DNA of 64,000 bases from Diadema setosum. Taxonomy: Eukaryota; Echinodermata; Echinoidea; Diadematoida; Diadematidae. The first letter of the stretch is position 1. Each line of letters starts with the position of its first letter. The position numbers and the translations under genes were made by a program. Positions 38,633 through 44,452 of this stretch are shown here, in pieces. A model generated the notes under the pieces. That model did not search any database, was not told the origin of the DNA, and saw only the letters and a program-made list of their open reading frames with translations. Where the stretch lies: contig CM067059.1 of the NCBI GenBank assembly GCA_033980235.1, forward strand, positions 22,351,994-22,415,993. The letters run 5' to 3'.

Positions 38633-38960
38633 GCACAAAAGAATTCATGGTTTTCACATTGCATTGCAAAACTCAAATTCTAAAAAAAAAAGGTTGATTT
38701 TGGGTTTGTGTGCATGAATGCAGATGGCACTGCAGATGTACTTGATGCCAATAAAACATTTTTGTCTCACCTCTGTTCGCCACCATGAGCTTGTTAATCT
38801 TCCCCTTCTCCGCCACCTTCTCCTCTGCCATCGTGGACTTGAAACGGTAACCATGGAGACCGCTCAGGGACTGCACCACACAGGAGGGCGTGGCCCGCTT
38901 CTGCAGCTGCTTCAGTTGCCATGCCAGACGTGTGGCGTGGGACGCCTGTACCTTAAACAT
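11437..38960 (-). CDS. PC: Pyruvate carboxylase, mitochondrial (18 coding exons)
   Basis: Biotin-dependent enzyme that carboxylates pyruvate to oxaloacetate using ATP and bicarbonate in the mitochondrial matrix, for anaplerosis and gluconeogenesis. Exons, minus strand 5' to 3': 38960-38771, 35291-35107, 33921-33756, 31744-31599, 29846-29729, 29189-28919, 28381-28219, 27324-27142, 26544-26307, 21942-21718, 21079-20923, 18248-18008, 17261-17012, 16083-15839, 14807-14628, 14122-13874, 12713-12570, 11685-11437. They sum to 3600 nt (1199 residues plus TGA), all introns are GT-AG and phases match at each junction. Visible landmarks: basic residues 1-43 (targeting), HPGYGFLSE 133-141, glycine-rich ATP loop GGGGRGMR 216-223, [10 protein letters not shown] 342-351, carboxyltransferase [10 protein letters not shown] 587-596, IKDMAG 760-765, HIHTHDTSG 789-797, biotin motif AMKME 1163-1167. 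All domains are present, with no frameshift or stop. Identification is by comparison with remembered PC sequences; no search was run. Confidence 0.97.
12570..12713 (-). CDS. PC: PC exon 17: beta-rich segment before the biotinyl domain
   Basis: Residues 1070-1117 (48 codons, phase 0). [11 protein letters not shown] and [16 protein letters not shown] (1097-1112) are conserved in PC. Acceptor TTCCTAG, donor AAG/GTGAGA. Confidence 0.95.
13874..14122 (-). CDS. PC: PC exon 16: PYC/OADA-type and allosteric/tetramerisation region
   Basis: Residues 987-1069 (83 codons, phase 0). RPGETLPP (997-1004), SALYPKVF and the [14 protein letters not shown] stretch, ending EEFN. Acceptor TTGACTAG, donor AAT/GTAAGT. 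Confidence 0.94.
13875..13875 (-). other. Intron interval note: introns 14-17
   Basis: Introns 11686-12569, 12714-13873, 14123-14627 and 14808-15838 hold AT-rich unique sequence with no exon or large element that I can see, apart from the telomere-like element at 15603-15812. Confidence 0.5.
14628..14807 (-). CDS. PC: PC exon 15: PYC/OADA-type region
   Basis: Residues 927-986 (60 codons, phase 0 at both ends). [35 protein letters not shown] and GFPEPLRSK match the conserved carboxylase region after the barrel. Acceptor CATCAAG, donor AAG/GTCAGA, a weaker donor than the others. Confidence 0.94.
15603..15812. repeat. Telomere-like array inside GGGGTAATTGTC inverted repeats
   Basis: The centre (about 15655-15740) is a degenerate run of CCTAAC/CCCTAA units ending in CTTTAC and a G run. 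It is bounded on the left by GACAATTACCCC and GACAACTACCCC and on the right by three copies of the complement (GGGGTAATTG). This looks like a dispersed foldback-type element with internal telomere-like units rather than a former chromosome end. Confidence 0.6.
15839..16083 (-). CDS. PC: PC exon 14: carboxyltransferase end and allosteric region
   Basis: Residues 845-926. TMKSGN (873-878) and [10 protein letters not shown] (885-894) are PC signatures; the threonine just before MKSG region takes part in carboxyl transfer in the family. Acceptor TTAACAG, donor AAA/GTGAGT. A telomere-like repeat element ends about 27 bp beyond the donor. Confidence 0.95.
16084..17011. other. PC intron 13, no feature seen
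   Basis: AT-rich intron sequence, no exon-like ORF, no clear repeat. Confidence 0.5.
17012..17261 (-). CDS. PC: PC exon 13: carboxyltransferase barrel, metal-binding histidines
   Basis: Residues 762-844 plus one base of Gly845. DMAGLLKP begins the exon; HIHTHDTSG (789-797) holds the HxH metal ligands, and [17 protein letters not shown] (815-831) is highly conserved. Acceptor CCCCAG, donor CTG/GTGAGT. Confidence 0.96.
17262..18007. repeat. PC intron 12 with CA-rich tract
   Basis: About 17737-17990 is a degenerate CA/CATA-rich tract reaching to within about 20 bp of the exon 12 donor. On the transcribed strand it is TG-rich. Confidence 0.6.
18008..18248 (-). CDS. PC: PC exon 12: carboxyltransferase barrel with active-site lysine
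   Basis: Residues 681-761. [12 protein letters not shown] (694-705), [10 protein letters not shown] and THILCIK. Lys761 in CIK/DMAG corresponds to the carbamylated lysine that binds the active-site metal in PC. The donor AAG/GTACCT falls right after it, and the intron just beyond is CA-rich. Acceptor TTTGCAG, phase 2 to 0. Confidence 0.95.
18381..18419. repeat. T-run/G-run junction
   Basis: About 28 T followed by 11 G. One of several T-then-G homopolymer junctions in the window. Confidence 0.95.
18657..19049. mobile_element. Tc1/mariner-like MITE (TTCGCG family), copy 1
   Basis: A 393-bp element with terminal repeats CTGTATACGCTATA at both ends in inverted orientation and TA on each flank (18655-18656, 19050-19051). 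Subterminal TTCGCG and CGCGAA motifs recur. No coding capacity. A shorter relative lies at 43684-43931. In PC intron 11. Confidence 0.75.
19686..20699 (-). mobile_element. Family A element, copy 1 (Helentron-like non-autonomous, inferred)
   Basis: About 1014 bp in PC intron 11. Left end: hairpin TATGCCTCCGC...GGAGGCATTATG, then a (GTCC)n-type tandem (19736-19769), then a body with degenerate modules carrying AGGTCAAAGGTCA direct repeats, then the TIR GGCGGAGGCATA and the outer end GCTGTAGCGATATATCTAGT. Near-identical to 30144-31161 in opposite orientation. No transposase. Orientation is given with the hairpin as the 3' end. Confidence 0.75.
20767..20791. repeat. A-run/G-run junction
   Basis: About 11 A then 13 G in PC intron 11, close to exon 11. 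Confidence 0.9.
20923..21079 (-). CDS. PC: PC exon 11: carboxyltransferase barrel
   Basis: Residues 629-680 plus two bases of Lys681. [26 protein letters not shown] (656-671) and YPDNVVYK are PC hallmarks; the Arg of [10 protein letters not shown] lies in the pyruvate pocket in this family. Acceptor TTTTGCAG, donor CAA/GTAAGT. Confidence 0.95.
21718..21942 (-). CDS. PC: PC exon 10: start of carboxyltransferase barrel
   Basis: Residues 554-628 plus one base of Gly629. [15 protein letters not shown] then [19 protein letters not shown] opens the carboxyltransferase barrel; D587 and the Arg/Asp/His of RDAH (591-594) match metal- and pyruvate-site positions in the family. Acceptor CACCATAG, donor GAG/GTGAGT. 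Confidence 0.95.
22098..22240 (-). mobile_element. tRNA-derived SINE with intact tRNA-like head
   Basis: On the minus strand a tRNA-like head (22206-22136) shows the A-box region TAGCTCAGTCGGTGGAGCA, a 5-bp anticodon stem CCGGG/TCCGG around a CTAGCAA loop (AGC anticodon, tRNA-Ala-like), and a B box GGGTTCGTATCCC. It runs into ATGGGATTCCAT-type tail sequence shared with fragments at 22428-22470 and 4974-5030. The shared tail and loss of acceptor pairing argue for a SINE rather than a functional tRNA. In PC intron 9. Confidence 0.65.
22428..22470 (-). mobile_element. SINE tail fragment
   Basis: Repeats AAGTGGAAAAATGAGCAAAG and the following AAAATGGGATTCCATCGAGATA of the SINE at 22098, cut off at the start of the tRNA-like head. 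Confidence 0.6.
22998..23041. repeat. T-run/G-run junction
   Basis: About 29 T then 15 G in PC intron 9. Confidence 0.95.
23449..23640. repeat. Three-copy minisatellite, period about 64-73 bp
   Basis: Three units starting near 23449, 23522 and 23586. Each runs GCATGACCACAG, then CACTGCTAAGAATCTGA, then GAGAGAATA with substitutions. In PC intron 9. Confidence 0.7.
24773..24870. mobile_element. Short MITE with TTTAACCCATTG ends
   Basis: About 95 bp bounded by TTTAACCCATTGGAGA and its inverted partner TCCTCAATGGGTTAAA. A diverged inverted copy sits at 11188-11275. In PC intron 9. Confidence 0.5.
25144..25491 (+). mobile_element. TTAA-site MITE (AGGTCCTGTTTAC family), copy 1
   Basis: 348 bp, flanked by TTAA at 25140-25143 and 25492-25495. 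Starts AGGTCCTGTTTAC and ends ATTATGCCT. A second copy lies in inverted orientation at 61122-61476. TTAA duplications fit piggyBac-type integration. In PC intron 9. Confidence 0.7.
25955..26103. mobile_element. Short foldback element in PC intron 9
   Basis: Inverted ends ATAGAGTACCAATTTG...TGTCA and TGACATCCCAAATTGGTACT surround about 95 bp. Arms are about 24 bp. Ends close to exon 9. Confidence 0.55.
26307..26544 (-). CDS. PC: PC exon 9: end of biotin carboxylase and linker to carboxyltransferase
   Basis: Residues 475-553 plus one base of Asn554. [10 protein letters not shown] and [10 protein letters not shown] end the biotin carboxylase domain; [10 protein letters not shown] is conserved in PC. 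The Pro/Ala/Val-rich stretch after VNGSTTP (about 529-552) is the variable inter-domain linker. Acceptor TTGGCAG, donor TTCA/GTAAGT. The downstream intron (21943-26306, 4.4 kb) is the largest coding intron. Confidence 0.95.
27142..27324 (-). CDS. PC: PC exon 8: biotin carboxylase C-subdomain
   Basis: Residues 414-474 (61 codons, phase 0 at both ends). [20 protein letters not shown] (437-446) and [11 protein letters not shown] are conserved in PC and related carboxylases. Acceptor TTCCTAG, donor AAG/GTGAGG. Confidence 0.95.
28219..28381 (-). CDS. PC: PC exon 7: end of ATP-grasp and start of biotin carboxylase C-subdomain
   Basis: Residues 359-413. [13 protein letters not shown] closes the ATP-grasp unit; [14 protein letters not shown] (388-401) starts the C-terminal subdomain (family: the HAIQCRVTTEDP type). 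Acceptor CACCTAG, donor GAG/GTGAGA, phase 2 to 0. Confidence 0.95.
28919..29189 (-). CDS. PC: PC exon 6: biotin carboxylase catalytic core
   Basis: Residues 269-358 plus two bases of Gly359, the longest exon. ERDCSVQRR (280-288) and [10 protein letters not shown] (342-351) are the family's metal/ATP and bicarbonate/biotin-site motifs; the Glu, Asn and Arg of the latter are present. Acceptor TACATAG, donor AGG/GTGAGG. Confidence 0.96.
29729..29846 (-). CDS. PC: PC exon 5: ATP-grasp domain
   Basis: Residues 230-268 plus one base of Gly269. Contains [10 protein letters not shown] and the [11 protein letters not shown] segment (256-266) conserved in biotin carboxylases. Acceptor TTCGTAG, donor TAG/GTACGA. 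Lies just downstream of the intron holding one copy of the inverted 1-kb repeat. Confidence 0.95.
30144..31161 (+). mobile_element. Family A element, copy 2 (Helentron-like non-autonomous, inferred)
   Basis: About 1018 bp in PC intron 4, inverted relative to copy 1. Left (inferred 5') end AACTAGATATATCGCTACGG, then TATGCCTCCGCC. The body carries TGACCTTTGACC repeats. Near the right end is a (GGAC)n tandem (31071-31111), the hairpin CATAATGCCTCCGGCCACTT...GCGGAGGCATA and an A run. No coding capacity. Confidence 0.75.
31373..31544. mobile_element. Foldback MITE with CTTGTCGGATAA motifs
   Basis: A palindromic element of about 172 bp. The left arm GGGCATTTCATGAAGGAACT pairs with the right arm AGTTCCTTCATGAAATGCCC, and four CTTGTCGGATA-type motifs sit in alternating orientation. 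It ends about 55 bp from the exon 4 donor in PC intron 4. Confidence 0.7.
31599..31744 (-). CDS. PC: PC exon 4: ATP-grasp glycine-rich loop
   Basis: Residues 181-229. VPVVPGT (182-188) leads into the ATP-grasp B subdomain. K212 in [10 protein letters not shown] and the loop GGGGRGMR (216-223) contact ATP phosphates in this family. Acceptor TCTCAG, donor GAT/GTGAGT, phase 1 to 0. Confidence 0.95.
31826..31905. repeat. (GAAT)n microsatellite
   Basis: GAAT repeats with AAAT and GAGT interruptions in PC intron 3. Confidence 0.9.
32000..32560. repeat. Polypurine-rich tract in PC intron 3
   Basis: Strong G+A bias on the plus strand, including (GA)n at 32413-32434; pyrimidine-rich in the transcript. 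Explains long Ser/Leu/Pro/Phe chance ORFs on the minus strand. Confidence 0.75.
32835..33094. mobile_element. MITE with 38-bp terminal inverted repeats
   Basis: 260 bp. The left end TGTGACCCGCTACAACAAAA pairs with the right end TTTTGTTGTAGCGGGTCACA, and pairing continues through AAGTCGCTGA/TCAGCGACTT. No coding capacity. In PC intron 3. Confidence 0.75.
33218..33255. repeat. T-run/G-run junction
   Basis: T-rich run followed by about 11 G in PC intron 3. Confidence 0.9.
33756..33921 (-). CDS. PC: PC exon 3: biotin carboxylase, HPGYGFLSE segment
   Basis: Residues 126-180 plus one base of Gly181. HPGYGFLSE at 133-141 is near-invariant in biotin carboxylases and joins the N-domain to the ATP-grasp region; MGDKVEAR follows. 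The acceptor is CTTCAG before KNKVDA, which restores the expected length against other PCs; the donor is GTATAT. Start phase 0, end phase 1. Confidence 0.95.
33922..35106. repeat. PC intron 2: possible retroelement tail with (TTGAA)n
   Basis: 34530-34574 is a (GAATT)n run preceded by AAATATAAAAATAAATTGAA. Non-LTR elements in many animals end in such short tandems, and a similar ending occurs at 62838-62860. I see no reverse transcriptase sequence. The rest of the intron has no recognised feature. Confidence 0.4.
35107..35291 (-). CDS. PC: PC exon 2: biotin carboxylase N-terminal subdomain
   Basis: Residues 64-125. Completes the [10 protein letters not shown] segment and carries the AIYSEQD and [10 protein letters not shown] stretches typical of biotin carboxylase N-domains. 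Acceptor CTGTAG, donor AAG/GTATGT, end phase 0. It follows the longest 5' coding intron (about 3.5 kb). Confidence 0.95.
35521..35590. repeat. (ATT)n microsatellite
   Basis: About 22 ATT units with one GTT and one ATC interruption. Gives a poly-Asn chance ORF on the minus strand. Confidence 0.97.
37051..37140. repeat. 90-bp hairpin
   Basis: TTATCAATGCAAAAATCTGA on the left pairs with TCAGATTTTCGAATTGATAA on the right, with further pairing TTGTAATTTTTGGGG/CCCCAAAAATTACAA and a loop of about 12 nt. Probably a small foldback element. Confidence 0.7.
38597..38630. repeat. (GT)n microsatellite
   Basis: About 17 GT units, 140 bp from the exon 1 donor. Confidence 0.95.
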
Positions 38961-39003
38961 GGTCCCGCCGGGTGCTCAGCAACATCCAACAGTTTCAGCC
39001 TCC
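38771..39003 (-). CDS. PC: PC exon with start codon: 5' UTR part, targeting peptide, start of biotin carboxylase
   Basis: Coding part is 38960-38771 (residues 1-63 plus one base of Gly64). Residues 1-43 have many Arg/Lys/Ser/Thr and no acidic residue, as expected of a mitochondrial presequence; KLMVANRGE (58-65) opens the biotin carboxylase fold. The donor is AG/GTGAGA. The 43 nt upstream of the ATG are preceded by a pyrimidine-rich tract and CAACTAG at 39004, so the exon probably begins at 39003 as a spliced internal exon. The first ATG has A at -3 and T at +4. An in-frame ATG at 38831 (Met44) has A at -3 and G at +4 and lies just after the presequence. Confidence 0.93.
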
Positions 39004-41402
39004 CTAGTTGCCACGGAAACAGAAAAAACAAATTAATTGATAATCACAAACTACAATCAATCAAATACAAAAAGCAGTTTCAGCAAGCAAAATATTTCTC
39101 AACTACAAGAGCAATACCATAAAACGCTTAAGTCAAAGACAACTAGTTACTTGCACCGACGAAAATTCGCTTTAAAAAGTTGTTTAATTACTCATGTAAC
39201 ACAGAATTATGTTGCATGCTCCCACAATATCACACAATCTAGTCAACACATACAGTAAATCATGCATTTCATTTATCAAGATATTTAATTTTCAGGGACT
39301 GAGATCATTCAAGTTTGAAAGTAATGAATTAATCATTCTTCATCAATCTATTGCTACAAACAAGTTACAGGCAGTGGGATGCCAACCTTGAAAACAGCGC
39401 TGCAGTATTTTGAGGGCTGAAAATGCACATTTTTGGAGGAAAAGCAGTATTTCTACCTCTCCTACAATAGACATGTACAGTATTTCAATTTGGGAAAAAT
39501 AGTATCATCCATGAAACCTGTAGTATATTTGGCAAACATACAAAATACTGCCAAGAAATAGAAGTCTCTCTGTCACTGGTATGCAGACTGAAATACACGG
39601 AATGTACAAAGAGATCCACTACATGTATTTGTTTTATGTCCAGTTTTCAGTTACCACATCAAATGTATAGCATAATTTGATTTGACATCTATCTTATAGA
39701 CCAAGCTGGAATGTGTTGTATGTCACATTGCCAAACCAACATTTCTGAGTGATCCCTTTTCACTCGGGTTCCCGTCAGTTGATCACAGTGAATGAAGATG
39801 CCTGATAGGAACTGCTACGGCTCAGATTCAAGTCACCAGACGAAGTGAAAAGGGGCAAAGCAGCATGACCAAATTCGGTGGAGTGACAATCATGTGGAAC
39901 TAGATTTCACGTGAAACACACACACATTGTTCTAAAGGCACAGTACAAAGACAGACTTACCTCTCTGTGATGTTAAAGGTACTGATCAATACCAAGCACC
40001 GATTTGTAAATCAAGAAAAAAAAAGAGATGCCTTTCAGGGTGGATAAGGCTTTAATCTCATAAGCTTTACCATGAGTTAGAACTTGTCACAACCTCATCG
40101 TGGTGGTCCAACAAGAATTTGCCACAAAGTACAATGTACCTACATTGTACTGCCTAATAAGTAGAATAGTATAGTACACATGTACATGTACATTTACAGT
40201 TTAAAAGGCAAAGTGTATCACTCTATGTTTAAGAGCTCTCTATAATAATCATAATATATACAAGTATACACAATGCATACACATACATGTGGATAAATAG
40301 ATAAAAATGGGGATAGATGTACATCTAGAAAGGTGTGTGTGTATGTGTGTGTGCAATTAAGAGCCCTAGACCCATCTGTAGCTACATCAAAACAACTTAG
40401 AAAACAAAGTGATTTCCATCAAGTTGTTGCAATTAGTTTGTAGTTCAACCTTTTTAATATAGAATGAGGATTTGCATTACATTTCAGCCACGTCCACTAT
40501 GAATAAAATTGGTATGAAAATCTAACCTACGGTATTCTCCCAAACTTTTTAAAAGCTGTGGCTTATTGTAGAGGTTATTTAAGTTCTACACTGTTCATTT
40601 GTAGGGCATACTGTATTTTCAAAGATATATGGTATGCAGAGGCATCAATAAAGAATGGATATTGTATACAATGGTTCATTTTGCAGTATTTCTAGGAATA
40701 TGTTGAGCACTACTCAACTGATATTCATGAAATTGACAACTCCCCAAACTATTGCCTCTAGTATCACAAATGCATTGTGCATACATATCTTACATGTAGG
40801 AAACTGCTAATTCCTCTTGATAAGTGTTGATTTCACCGCTTTCTGAAAGATATGGTGGACGTACAATAAGCTAGATGCAGGTTTTGAAAAAGTGCATTGA
40901 CATGTGTATACACCTACATTTGTAAATTCTTGTGATGAAATAACAGATAAGATATCTTGATAACAATTTGATATCTCACATTGTAAGCAGTTTAATATAC
41001 ACAATGGTTTCAGCATCATCGGGGTACAGTACGATGGCCACATGGCTTACACCAGACAGCTCAAACAACCATTCTTCTCTGCCTATAGGCAGCTGTGTAT
41101 ACTGGATGTCTGAAAGTGACATTCAGGCAACACACAAGACTGTCATATGCAAAATGCACAGACACACCCTCGACAATCCACCAATCAGGGCAGCTGCCGT
41201 TGTCCTCTATTTGCTCAAGTCTCAAAATACAAGCATGTGTGTAGGGGCACATAAACACAATCCACCCACGCCATCTAGAATTCCTCAGAAACATGCACTG
41301 TATACAGAAACTGTTATACACATAACGTACATGTTGTAGGCCCTACTCACACAAAGCACCTGTCTTTGAAACTCCCAACCACAAACTGAATCAGCAGCAC
41401 AG
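39004..41402. other. Upstream of the first PC coding exon, no feature recognised
   Basis: AT-rich sequence, probably intronic because the coding exon begins with a splice acceptor. A minus-strand donor-like AGAG/GTAAGTCT occurs near 39956 but the sequence before it is not exon-like. No gene seen. Confidence 0.4.
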
Positions 41403-41404
41403 TA

Positions 41405-41842
41405 CAGTTGAACCTCTCGTATCCGGACAAGTCGGGACCGGGGCTCATCCGGATAAGGGATTTGGCCGGATACGGGAGACTCAATGCTTTATACATGTAC
41501 ATACCGTATAATAGAGCTCTATGGTACATACACATACACATGTACTGATGTAGCCCATTGTAGTACCACATGTAGTAATGTGTATACTGCGACCTTTTCA
41601 TTGTTACACTCAGTAACAGACCCCAAAATAGAGGTTCGTGTTTGCAAGCGGAAATCATTTTCTTTTACAAATTCTTGGGATGATTTACCTAAATGATTAT
41701 TAAGAAATGTATCAAGTATATGTAATTCATGTGTGTTTCCTCCCGTAATTATTAAAAAAAGATAAAAAAAATCACGGCGAGATTGCGTCCGGATAATAGA
41801 GAGATCCGGATAAAGGGAGGCCGGATAATAGAGGTTCAACTG
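41405..41842. mobile_element. pogo/Tigger-like MITE
   Basis: 438 bp with terminal repeats CAGTTGAACCTCTCGTATCC on the left and the inverted CAGTTGAACCTCTATTATCC on the right, flanked by TA (41403-41404, 41843-41844). Subterminal TCCGGATAA motifs recur. The TIR form and TA duplication match the pogo/Tigger branch of Tc1/mariner. No transposase ORF. Confidence 0.8.
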
Positions 41843-42109
41843 TATGTGTAATCTGCCTATTTTAGTTGTATGTGATGTAATACAAAGTGACAATTACTCC
41901 TTGCCAAGAATTCTGTTTACTATACCATATCACCTCATAAAATTATTGTCAGTCTAGAGTCACAAAACCGATAAAAGTTCCTAGCAGTGCTAACAACAGC
42001 TAAAGCTCACATCTTTCTCTCCCTTTTTTTTCTCTCCCTTTTTTTTTTCTCTGTAAAAGACTGTGCCAAATATATCGCCCTGAAAATGACTTTGAGCAAA
42101 GTGCACATC

Positions 42110-43340
42110 CATTCAAAGTAACCCCCCCCCCCCAACGGTTGGCAAGGACACACATGAAAATTGCTTAATCTTTGCCGAGATGCCTTATGACTTTGTTGAC
42201 ATTGTCATTGCAGCAATCATTGTAGCATGACTACATTAGATGAAGACTGTGATATTAAAACCTTCCGTCAATTTGTCTATCATTCCCCTTTGTTTGACAT
42301 CTTTCTTTTATACCTTCATTTGAAACACAAAGTCTCTTTTCATTTTTACTCAGACTGCTGAGTCTATACAAACTGTATCACACTCGAATGGCTTGACCCG
42401 TTCCATACTGAATTCTGATATCCTCACAGACTCATTACACACTGCACCAGGTTTCTGTAGGGAACAGGTTAATTTTGTTTTTCAAGGTGACACTTGTTTC
42501 GAAACCCCAAATGGTTGGCAAGCATGCATGAAAAATTGCTCAATGCCAAGATACCTCAAATGACTTTGTTGACATTGTTATTGCAACAATCACTGCAGCA
42601 TTACTTGAAAATGCATGTGACATTAAAACTTTCTGTAAAATCATCTTTCTCTCTCTTTTGTCAACATCTGTCTTAATTAGTTCCATTTTGAAACACAATC
42701 ATTTTTTCATTGCTGTACAGACTGCTGAAGATTAAAGGGGCATTCGAGACAATTTTCATAATTTTACATCATGTAATATATAAATCGACAGCCCCATACA
42801 ATCTGTGGAATTTATTGAGGTCATTGAGCAGAGAAAGTAATACTCTGAAAATCTTAAACAAATTACACTGAACAGTGTTGATGACATGGAAGCCTCACAT
42901 ATTTCACAACGAACAGTGTAATTATATCACAATACCGCTTTTAACAAGTTCCCCTGTATAGAATGTGCATGCCTTCCTCTATTGTTCTGCTTCCTTGAGC
43001 CCAACTCATGCATTCTTATCACTATAAATTCTGATACTCTGTACACAGTATAACTAAATTTATAGCTGCTCAAATGAAAATAGTCTGAAAATCATCCAGA
43101 GGTCTCCTTTAACAGTATCTAACTCAAATTCTAAATTTTGTTTTTCAGGGTGACATTTCTGTTTCGATACATCCACTGCACGAAACCCCAAATGGTTGGC
43201 AAGCATGCATGATAAATATCTTGTTCTCTGCCAAGATGCCTTATGTTCTCATTGTCACTGTTATTATTGCAAAACTTATTGTTGTCTGACTACATTCAAT
43301 GCAAACTGTAACATTAAACCTTTCTGGCTATCTACAATAT
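42110..43340. repeat. Three-copy tandem repeat interrupted by a TTAA-site element
   Basis: Units start near 42125, 42485 and 43145. Each has ACCCCAAATGGTTGGCAAGC (first copy diverged), a TTTGTTGACATTGT or similar stretch, GACATTAAAACTTTC and an ACTGCTGA end. The second and third units are separated by the insertion at 42736-43108. Confidence 0.65.
42736..43108. mobile_element. TTAA-site MITE (AGGGGCATTC family)
   Basis: 373 bp flanked by TTAA at 42732-42735 and 43109-43112. Begins AGGGGCATTCGAGACAATTT and ends AGAGGTCTCCT. The start of another copy is at the left edge of the window. Confidence 0.7.
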
Positions 43341-43414
43341 CTCTCTAGCTTTCTTTCTCTCTGCTGAAGACATTGATAGCTTGCTCTTTGTGCTATTCTA
43401 TTATTTATGAATTC

Positions 43415-43437
43415 TTTTTTTTTTTTTTTGGGGGGGG
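43415..43437. repeat. T-run/G-run junction
   Basis: About 14 T followed by 8 G with A interruption. Confidence 0.9.
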
Positions 43438-43484
43438 AGGGGTCAGGCAGACATTTTTGCTTTTTGCTTTGCTATTGTTGCCTA

Positions 43485-43676
43485 GTTTGCAGGCACAAAC
43501 CCTTCTTGGTCATAAAGGAGTATGTGCCAAAGCATCTTTTTCATATTTGCTCCACTGTACACGGTGTAGGTGCTCCCACAGGCTAAAATACAGGGCCTGT
43601 GGGACAGTGCCAGTGGTGCATGCAGTAGTCTTGGCAAAGACTCCTTTACAACCAACAAGGGTTTGTGCCTGCAAAC
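43485..43676. mobile_element. Foldback element with GTTTGCAGGCACAAACCC ends
   Basis: 192 bp flanked by TA. Inverted ends GTTTGCAGGCACAAACCC pair over about 45 bp, with an inner hairpin CCCACAGGC...GCCTGTGGG. It abuts the next MITE. Confidence 0.7.
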
Positions 43677-43683
43677 TACTGTA

Positions 43684-43931
43684 CTGTATACACCCAATAT
43701 TTCGCGAGGTTTTTATTTTCACGAATTTTGCGAGTCAGGTGCTATTCACGAAATTAAAGACACACGAAAATATTGACTCTGATCCCGATGTGGATGTGAC
43801 GTACGTGTGTACATACACTGTATCTCCGTTCAGTACAGGACTCCACGATCGCGAATTTAAACACTCGCGAAATTGTCGGGAATTCCCGATTCGCAAAAAT
43901 TTAGACTCGTGTGAAATATATGGTGTAAACA
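43684..43931. mobile_element. Tc1/mariner-like MITE (TTCGCG family), copy 2
   Basis: 248 bp starting CTGTATACACCCAATATTTC after TA, with internal TTCGCGA/TCGCGAA motifs, ending GTGAAATATATGGTGTAAAC. Related to 18657-19049; the right end has decayed. Confidence 0.6.
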
Positions 43932-44452
43932 ATAACTGTTGCCTTCCCCATGTTCTGTCTGCTTGTGCATTCCTTCAACTGTTTGCTGCAATCTCAAATT
44001 TTCACAATAATTCAACTTTTAAGGCCTGCTGGCTTTTATTCATATTATCTGTTTTCATTGCCAAGAATCCATAAAAGCTGTTTTGAATATTTTTTCAACA
44101 TACAAGCTAAACAGCAAAATATACACATACATATGAAACTCAACAGATGTAGGCTAGAAAATTCTTATTCATGAATGGCCATTCCAGGACTATAGACAAT
44201 TCAGAGACTATGGTAAATTATGCACTACTATGAAACAAGAGCACAGTAAACAAGTTTTGGATAAGATGACATTCTTTCTCTTAACAGCAGAATGTAAAGC
44301 ATGAATCAAGAGTGCTTCATTTCCAATCATGTAAGAACACATCAAAATGTGTTGGATAAATCATCTCTTTGACTCACTGTCTTTCTGTAGTTTCATTCAC
44401 GCCTATCCTACACACATTCATTATACTTCTTGAATCCACCAAGACAGAAAAA

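Larger units (their letters stand above)
35292..38770. other. PC intron 1 of the coding region
   Basis: About 3.5 kb. Holds an (ATT)n run at 35521-35590, a dispersed-repeat fragment at 35405-35520 (shared with 57035-57150), a hairpin element at 37051-37140 and a (GT)n run at 38597-38630. No exon-like ORF seen. Confidence 0.5.

Noticed and set aside
43373..44074. 233-codon plus-strand ORF, the longest in the window
   Set aside because: It runs through a homopolymer junction and two MITEs; no domain.
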